This document shows positions 5,560 through 9,483 of a DNA stretch of 9,483 nucleotides, piece by piece. Each line of letters begins with the position of its first letter. Position 1 is the first letter of the stretch. A program made the translations under genes and the position numbers. Under the pieces are notes generated by a model that saw only the letters and a program-made list of their open reading frames with translations, searched no databases and was not told the origin of the DNA. This DNA comes from Nitrospirae bacterium RIFCSPLOW2_12_42_9 (GTDB taxonomy: Bacteria > Nitrospirota > 9FT-COMBO-42-15 > HDB-SIOI813), in NCBI GenBank assembly GCA_001805205.1, contig MHER01000003.1, positions 1 through 9,483 of the forward strand, read 5' to 3'.

Positions 5560-6223
5560 CGTGGTTCTCCTCTCCCTTCTCTTTGACTGGGGCTTCGCGC
5601 TCTCCCTCTTCTTTTCGCAATCGCTCTAATAGTTCATTGAGATTCCTTATAGAGACGTTATCTCCTAATAGTTCATTGATATTATTTATAAAGACATCAC
5701 TGGAGATGAATATCTTGTAGACATAACGCACCGTACCCCCTTTATCAATGATAAAGAGCCAGGGTTGCCCTTCCACTCCATATGCCTCTTTTAATCTCAG
5801 TCCTTCCGCTGGAGGTGCGATCATCTTGGCATGTTCTATTTGCGTCTGAACAAAGGAAACCCGGCCATCAAAACTATTCGTCTCCTTCATAATCACACGG
5901 ATATATCTGTCCATCCTGTCGCACCAGGGACAGTGGGTCTGATAGCCCAGCATCAGGGCAATGACCTTCCCCTCCTCATGTGCCCTTTGAAGCTCTTCTG
6001 TAATTAATGGGGCCTTATCTCCAACTTTGATCTTTGATTCACCTCTGGCTATCCCCCTGAGGGGTAGATTTGTGGCATAAACAGGAAGAATCGACATAAG
6101 GTGTAAAAAGTAAGTGGTAAAAATCAGGATGAAAATCCCCCCTTGCCCCCCTTTAGAAAAGGGGGGAGGGGGGGATTTGATCGGAGATTCCCGGGTGAAA
6201 GTATCTGCATCATAATGCATCAT
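5546..6223 (-). CDS. Exported thioredoxin-like protein (CPWC)
   Basis: A 225-residue periplasmic thioredoxin-like protein, counting from the ATG at 6221-6223. That ATG is chosen over the in-frame GTG at 6235 because AGGTGAG lies 7 nt before it. CPWC is at about 98-101 and the cis-proline segment GQPWLFIIDKGG is near 153-164. The N-terminus is unusual: before the hydrophobic signal core (IFILIFTTYFLHLMSILPVYA), the gene reads through a GC-rich palindrome that encodes SPPPPFSKGGQGG. After the fold comes a 13-residue duplication (NINELLGDN / NLNELLERL), then a charged tail ending NHDGHE. The start overlaps the upstream multicopper oxidase by 14 nt, and the end overlaps the Trx-MCO fusion by 14 nt. 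It probably serves the neighbouring copper proteins, but the target is not shown by sequence. Confidence 0.83.
   Translation of the reverse strand: MMHYDADTFTRESPIKSPPPPFSKGGQGGIFILIFTTYFLHLMSILPVYATNLPLRGIARGESKIKVGDKAPLITEELQRAHEEGKVIALMLGYQTHCPWCDRMDRYIRVIMKETNSFDGRVSFVQTQIEHAKMIAPPAEGLRLKEAYGVEGQPWLFIIDKGGTVRYVYKIFISSDVFINNINELLGDNVSIRNLNELLERLRKEEGEREAPVKEKGEENHDGHE
5618..5695 (-). repeat. 39-bp tandem duplication in the thioredoxin-like gene
   Basis: Two adjacent in-frame 39-bp units share the exact plus-strand 14-mer TAATAGTTCATTGA (5627-5640 and 5666-5679) and diverge elsewhere. They encode VFINNINELLGDN and VSIRNLNELLERL, lengthening an amphipathic helix after the thioredoxin fold. 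Confidence 0.75.
6133..6178. repeat. GC-rich palindromic repeat ('FSKGGQGG' type) inside a coding region
   Basis: The plus-strand arms are AAATCCCCCC...CCCCCCTTT (6133-6154) and AAAGGGGGG...GGGGGATTT (6158-6178), with a 3-nt AGA loop and only minor imperfection. From general knowledge, palindromes of this form are dispersed in many genomes, usually between genes, and their translation gives SKGGQGG. Here it lies in frame within the signal-peptide region of the thioredoxin-like gene. Confidence 0.8.
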
Positions 6224-7463
6224 ATGGTTTCTCACCTATCTTGACCGGCTTACCCAACGGATATGCATCAAGGTCTATCCCTTTGGGATAAAGGTTACCT
6301 TTTTCATCCTTGCCCAGATAAACAACCGCCATCAACAGCCCGCCGTGATAGACCCCGTCATTAGTGGCATGGGGGACAAAGTGGCAGTGCCAGACCCATC
6401 TCCCCTCCTGATCAGCAATAAAGATATAATCCTTTCTCTCCCCTGGCAGGATGGAGACAGAATCTGATCTCATGTCAATGTCGGATATTTTATTGTTATA
6501 CGGATAGACATTCCGCCCGTCCCAGGCCACCCAGTGCAGGGTGTGACCGTGTAGATGGATATTATGGGGCCAGCTACCGAAGTTAACAAACCTTGCCCGG
6601 ATCTTCTGGCCTGACTGGGCCAGGACAACATTCGGGTATTCATCAGTCCAGGCATTCCCGTTGATAGTAAATAGGTTGAAGTTTGCCATTTTCCTGGGAT
6701 GACCTACCTCTACGCTCTGCTTCGTTTCAGCGGTGGTCGGGGCAAATCCCTCTTCCTTGGAAAAGGTGGAGTCCCACTCATCCAGAATGGCCAGGATGTC
6801 CTGATCCACCTTCTCTTCGTCTTTGCTATGGATGATGATGGCACCGTAAAGCCCCATATCCATATGTTCATTGGCATTCACATGACAGTGGTAGATATGA
6901 GTGCCGACAGGAGAGGCCACAAACTCATAGGTAAACTCCTGGTCAACCTTTATAGGGACCTGTGCCACATTCATGGTGCCGTCATGGGCATAGCTGATCA
7001 CCGTTGGTCCATGGATATGAATGGTGTGGTTATTCTTACTGTTATTTCTCAAGCTTACCCTGACCAGATCCCCTTCATTGGCAATAATGGTCGGACCCGG
7101 AACAGGGCCATGTGGATAGGCCTTCTTCTGGCCGCGGGGGACAAAGACCCATACTGGAAAATCTACCCCTGCTATGTCCTGGGTGGACTCAATGGCATCC
7201 ATATCATAGACAACGGTCTTGCCGCTCAATTTAACGCCCAGCTTTTTTGCCTGATTGATGGCCCATTGACCCCCTTCCGTCTGGACGTCAACCTTATTGA
7301 TTACCTTTGCATGTCCTGCCTTAACAGCCACATCTACACTGCTCACATCAATAAGGGTCCTCACCTCCTTGATGGGCAGGCCGATTTTAACGGCCATGGT
7401 TGGTGCCGCCGCAAGACCTAAGATAAAGGCCGAAGCGACAGATATGAATAATAACCTTTTCAT
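6210..7463 (-). CDS. Two-domain multicopper oxidase with complete copper motifs
   Basis: A 417-residue exported multicopper oxidase. The signal peptide is about residues 1-24 (ending PTMA). About 75 residues of unassigned sequence precede cupredoxin domain 1, which begins near PGPTIIANEGD (122). Domain 1 carries HTIHIHG (H146, H149, H151) and YHCHVNANEHMDMG (H192, C193, H194, H200, M201/M203). Domain 2 carries HNIHLHG (H300, H303, H305) and WHCHFVPH (H359, C360, H361, H365). Both domains keep a Cys with nearby His, so type 1 sites may exist in both, and the paired HxH/HCH sets can build a trinuclear site at a domain or trimer interface, as in two-domain laccases. A copper nitrite reductase is less likely because those have HCA rather than HCH. 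The start ATG has AAGGAGG at 8 nt and follows the cupredoxin gene by 16 nt. Confidence 0.9.
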   Translation of the reverse strand: MKRLLFISVASAFILGLAAAPTMAVKIGLPIKEVRTLIDVSSVDVAVKAGHAKVINKVDVQTEGGQWAINQAKKLGVKLSGKTVVYDMDAIESTQDIAGVDFPVWVFVPRGQKKAYPHGPVPGPTIIANEGDLVRVSLRNNSKNNHTIHIHGPTVISYAHDGTMNVAQVPIKVDQEFTYEFVASPVGTHIYHCHVNANEHMDMGLYGAIIIHSKDEEKVDQDILAILDEWDSTFSKEEGFAPTTAETKQSVEVGHPRKMANFNLFTINGNAWTDEYPNVVLAQSGQKIRARFVNFGSWPHNIHLHGHTLHWVAWDGRNVYPYNNKISDIDMRSDSVSILPGERKDYIFIADQEGRWVWHCHFVPHATNDGVYHGGLLMAVVYLGKDEKGNLYPKGIDLDAYPLGKPVKIGEKPYDAL

Positions 7464-7479
7464 AATACATCCCTCCTTT

Positions 7480-8235
7480 TTACTTCAATTCAAAGTTTAC
7501 ATGCGCAATCCCTTTTGCAGGGACCTCTATCTCTTTTGAGAGTAATACAGGCTTGTCGTAGAGCGCCCGCCCATCGTCATCAATGCCTGTTACCTTCCAG
7601 CTCTCGTGCCATACCTTCAGGGTATACTTCCCTGGCGGGATATTATCAATAACAAATGTGCCTGTCTCATCTGTCACAGCATGATAGGGGTGGTCAAATA
7701 TCATGGCATAACCCCTCATATGGGTATGAGAATCACATGTGATATCCGCCTGACCCATCCTTCTTATCTTTGCAACAACGACCTGATTCTGCTTGGGCTG
7801 ACCTTTGTTCAGTGTCTGTATCCCATCCACATTTACATTGATGTTATGGAGAATCGGGTCAGAGTTGAGCACGGCCAGCTCTGTCCCCTTGACCAGGGTA
7901 AAGACATGGGGGGCAAAGAGACACTTCTCCTGATTCAGGTCAGTCTGCTTTTTTCTTTCAATTGTCTTTCCCTTCTCGATATTCTCAAGGTAACCAATTG
8001 CAAATCTAACGCCCCCATCCTTTCCAACTACCAGGGCCTCCGATGATTTCTCCTTACCACAGAAGTCCTCATTCTTATTCACCTTAAGAGAGGCAAGCTT
8101 CGGTGGATTACCGGTAAACTTAACATGCCCCATGATCTGGCCACCGTTCTTGACCTCCATCTCGTCATAGGCAATACCCAACGCGGGACTGAGTACAAAA
8201 CAACTAACAAATAATAGAAGCATAATCTTCTTCAT
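7480..8235 (-). CDS. Exported cupredoxin-like protein with carboxypeptidase-regulatory-like tail
   Basis: A 251-residue protein starting at the ATG at 8233-8235, where AGGAGGTGA lies upstream. The earlier in-frame start would add 13 residues before a clear signal peptide (MKKIMLLLFVSCFVLSPALG). The central part is cupredoxin-like, with candidate copper ligands H130 (ILHN) and C167, H170, M173 (TCDSHTHM), a shortened C-x2-H-x2-M loop. Residues about 181-210 (HPYHAVTDETGTF, PPGKYTLKVWHE) are a carboxypeptidase-regulatory-like beta-sandwich. Two other cysteines, C59 and C105, could form a disulfide. It lies between cytochromes c and the multicopper oxidase, which suggests electron transfer between them. 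Reduction potential, copper content and partner are not deducible from sequence. Confidence 0.8.
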   Translation of the reverse strand: MKKIMLLLFVSCFVLSPALGIAYDEMEVKNGGQIMGHVKFTGNPPKLASLKVNKNEDFCGKEKSSEALVVGKDGGVRFAIGYLENIEKGKTIERKKQTDLNQEKCLFAPHVFTLVKGTELAVLNSDPILHNINVNVDGIQTLNKGQPKQNQVVVAKIRRMGQADITCDSHTHMRGYAMIFDHPYHAVTDETGTFVIDNIPPGKYTLKVWHESWKVTGIDDDGRALYDKPVLLSKEIEVPAKGIAHVNFELK

Positions 8236-8261
8236 CCATTTCACCTCCTTTCTATTCTGTT

Positions 8262-8621
8262 TTAACACTTGCACAACTGTCTCAAATATTTCACAAGCTC
8301 TTTTATCTCTGCATCAGTCATGGTCTTGCCCCAGGGTGGCATCATAGTGGACTTGCCGGTGGCCTTTCCACCATCTCTTATCACATTTTCGATATCCGCA
8401 TCCGTGAGCTTGCTCATCCCCTTGGTGTCTGTGTGGTCTCTGGGAGTAACTGGCTGCTCCTTTGTTGCATTTGGCCCGTCTCCTTTACCATTCAGACCAT
8501 GACACTGGGCACAGTACCATTTGTAATTTTCCCCAGGTGAGGCCCCGAAGCCCTGCCCCTGAAGGACAAAACATATTGCCAGCACAATGATTATCACACC
8601 TGAAATTATTCCCTTTTTCAT
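8262..8621 (-). CDS. Small periplasmic monoheme cytochrome c
   Basis: A 119-residue class I-type cytochrome c, an electron carrier predicted to act in the periplasm. It has an N-terminal signal or anchor (MKKGIISGVIIIVLAICFVL), one heme-binding motif CAQCH at 37-41, GKGDGP after it, and a distal Met in TMMPPWG (M93 or M94). The C-terminal helix IKELVKYLRQL is typical of the fold. The protein ends LCKC: two extra cysteines at 117 and 119 are unusual. AAGGAG abuts the ATG with no spacer, while a second purine run (AGGAGGGGGG) about 9-13 nt upstream is better placed as the ribosome site. It is 26 bp before the cupredoxin-like gene and 27 bp after the diheme cytochrome gene. Confidence 0.9.
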   Translation of the reverse strand: MKKGIISGVIIIVLAICFVLQGQGFGASPGENYKWYCAQCHGLNGKGDGPNATKEQPVTPRDHTDTKGMSKLTDADIENVIRDGGKATGKSTMMPPWGKTMTDAEIKELVKYLRQLCKC

Positions 8622-8648
8622 CTCCTTATACCCCCCTCCTGTATAAAG

Positions 8649-9323
8649 TTAAAAGCTCGCCACATAGGACGCTACACTCTTCATCTCTGAATCATTCAAT
8701 ACACCCGCATAGGTGGGCATCCTCTTTACCGGAATAATGGCCTGCGGGTTCTTCAGATAGGCGTATATCCAGTCCCCCTGAAGCCTCTTCCCCACATCCA
8801 CGAGGGACGGCCCCGTGAGACCACCTGCCACCTTTGCGCCCCTCATAGATGAGTGACAACCATAACACCCCTGTTTCTTCTCAAAAACCATCTTCCCCAT
8901 AAGGTCTTTCTTTGCCTTGATTGTCCCTGCCACGACATCTTTTGACGTGAGGGTCATCAGGTAGTCTGTCATATCGCCGGCCTCCTTACCTGAAAGTTTA
9001 GAATGGTCACCTGGGTTTTTCTTCTCTATGGAATTATAGGCCATCTGCCTTATGGGCTTTGGATCCTGCAGCCATTTCACAAGCCACTCCTTTTTGAACT
9101 TGCTCCCTGCAAACCACAGGTCCGGACCTTTTCGTTTTAACTTATCCTCAAAGGTCTTGTCCTGATTAGGCCCCTTTGTCAGATGACAGGCGCCGCACTC
9201 CTTTGCCTCGAAAATCTTCTGCCCCCCGGCCACATCGGCATTAGCAGTTCCTGCAAGGATCCCTGTAAAAACCATTGAAAAAAATACAACTGTCAGCTTT
9301 TGATAGACTTTAATCCGTTTCAT
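8649..9323 (-). CDS. Periplasmic diheme cytochrome c
   Basis: A 224-residue exported cytochrome with two class I-like domains. The signal peptide is about residues 1-29 (ending ANA). Heme motifs are CGACH at 43-47 and CYGCH at 153-157. Likely distal methionines are M94 (IRQMAY) in domain 1 and M202 (KRMPTY) in domain 2, each followed by a short helix. Both halves share a layout of CxxCH, a GPDLW or GPSLV segment, a WL or YLKNPQ segment and then a Met, suggesting internal duplication. AAGGAGG lies 9 nt before the ATG. It follows the PCP_red-domain gene by 15 nt. A role in passing electrons from a membrane complex to the copper proteins downstream is inferred from context. Confidence 0.92.
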   Translation of the reverse strand: MKRIKVYQKLTVVFFSMVFTGILAGTANADVAGGQKIFEAKECGACHLTKGPNQDKTFEDKLKRKGPDLWFAGSKFKKEWLVKWLQDPKPIRQMAYNSIEKKNPGDHSKLSGKEAGDMTDYLMTLTSKDVVAGTIKAKKDLMGKMVFEKKQGCYGCHSSMRGAKVAGGLTGPSLVDVGKRLQGDWIYAYLKNPQAIIPVKRMPTYAGVLNDSEMKSVASYVASF

Positions 9324-9338
9324 CTTTGAAAATCCTCC

Positions 9339-9483
9339 TTATCCCATAAATCTTTTTTTTGCCTCTTCCATCACCGGCAGGGTAATCTCCCTGTAGCCCT
9401 TTTCTCTGGCATACTTTTCTATGCCGGTCTTTGCCATAGGTCTCACAAATAGAGGTATCTGTTCCAGGCGTTTTTCAGCCTCC
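9339..9483 (-). CDS. C-terminal end of a PCP_red-domain protein (partial)
   Basis: The last 47 residues of a gene entering from the window edge, ending in TAA at 9339-9341. The sequence EKRLEQIPLFVRPMAKTGIE, followed by KYAREKG, REITLPVMEEAKKRF, matches the small helical domain at the C-terminus of light-independent protochlorophyllide reductase subunit B (PCP_red). This domain also occurs alone or fused to redox proteins in non-phototrophs. It is 15 nt before the diheme cytochrome gene on the same strand, so probably the same operon. The rest of the protein is outside the window, and no chlorophyll gene supports a photosynthetic role. Confidence 0.7.
   Translation of the reverse strand, partial: EAEKRLEQIPLFVRPMAKTGIEKYAREKGYREITLPVMEEAKKRFMG

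Noticed and set aside
6699..7421. Long plus-strand open frame (240 codons) opposite the multicopper oxidase
   Set aside because: It is antisense to a gene with clear copper motifs, shows no recognisable domain and no Shine-Dalgarno. It is a shadow of codon use on the other strand.
6210..7463. Copper nitrite reductase (NirK/AniA) call for the multicopper oxidase
   Set aside because: Both domains carry HCH and HxHxH motifs of laccase-like MCOs, whereas NirK has HCA in domain 1 and no type 3 histidines. Nitrite reduction cannot be excluded but is not supported.

Overview
This window is a bacterial chromosome segment in which every gene I can support lies on the minus strand, so transcription runs from position 9483 toward 1. 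The mix suggests an uncultured Gram-negative anaerobe or microaerophile. Evidence includes many signal peptides, c-type cytochromes, a PCP_red-domain protein, an RfaH/NusG-type exopolysaccharide regulator, sigma-54-like promoter boxes, and GC-rich palindromic repeats of the 'FSKGGQGG' type. A Nitrospirota-like or former-deltaproteobacterial lineage is my best inference, but nothing here fixes the taxonomy.

Region 1 (about 9483-3453) is one tightly packed cluster of exported redox proteins. In transcription order it encodes: the C-terminus of a PCP_red-domain protein; a diheme cytochrome c; a monoheme cytochrome c; a cupredoxin-like protein with a carboxypeptidase-regulatory-like tail; a two-domain multicopper oxidase (MCO) with all copper motifs; a thioredoxin-like protein (CPWC); a fusion of a thioredoxin-like domain (CTNC) to a degenerate MCO; a second thioredoxin-like protein (CIWC); and a 38-residue single-span membrane protein resembling subunit IIa of ba3-type oxidases. 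The last was found by reading the sequence between larger genes. The junctions MCO/Trx, Trx/Trx-MCO and Trx-MCO/Trx overlap by 14, 14 and 4 nt, implying coordinated synthesis. I infer a periplasmic electron chain (cytochromes c, then cupredoxin, then MCO acting on O2 or a nitrogen oxide) with dedicated thiol or copper-handling proteins. The alternating Trx/MCO cassette is the most novel-looking part.

Region 2 (3383-2127) is a CysN/EF-1alpha-like GTPase just downstream of that cluster, with no CysD partner visible. A perfect 12-bp-stem palindrome lies between it and the small membrane protein.

Region 3 (about 1970-1) looks like the start of an exopolysaccharide locus. Two -24/-12-like boxes precede an RfaH/NusG paralogue. 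A leader containing an ops-like element and a hairpin follows, then a phosphoglycosyl transferase with an unusual degenerate GGDEF-like N-terminus. A 124-bp imperfect palindrome follows that gene, and the start codon and Shine-Dalgarno of one more gene sit at the window edge.

A recurring theme is that repeat sequences lie inside coding regions: a GC-rich palindrome and heptad repeats encode parts of two signal peptides, and 39-bp and 12-bp tandem repeats are found in protein tails. No tRNA, rRNA, CRISPR array or insertion sequence was recognised.
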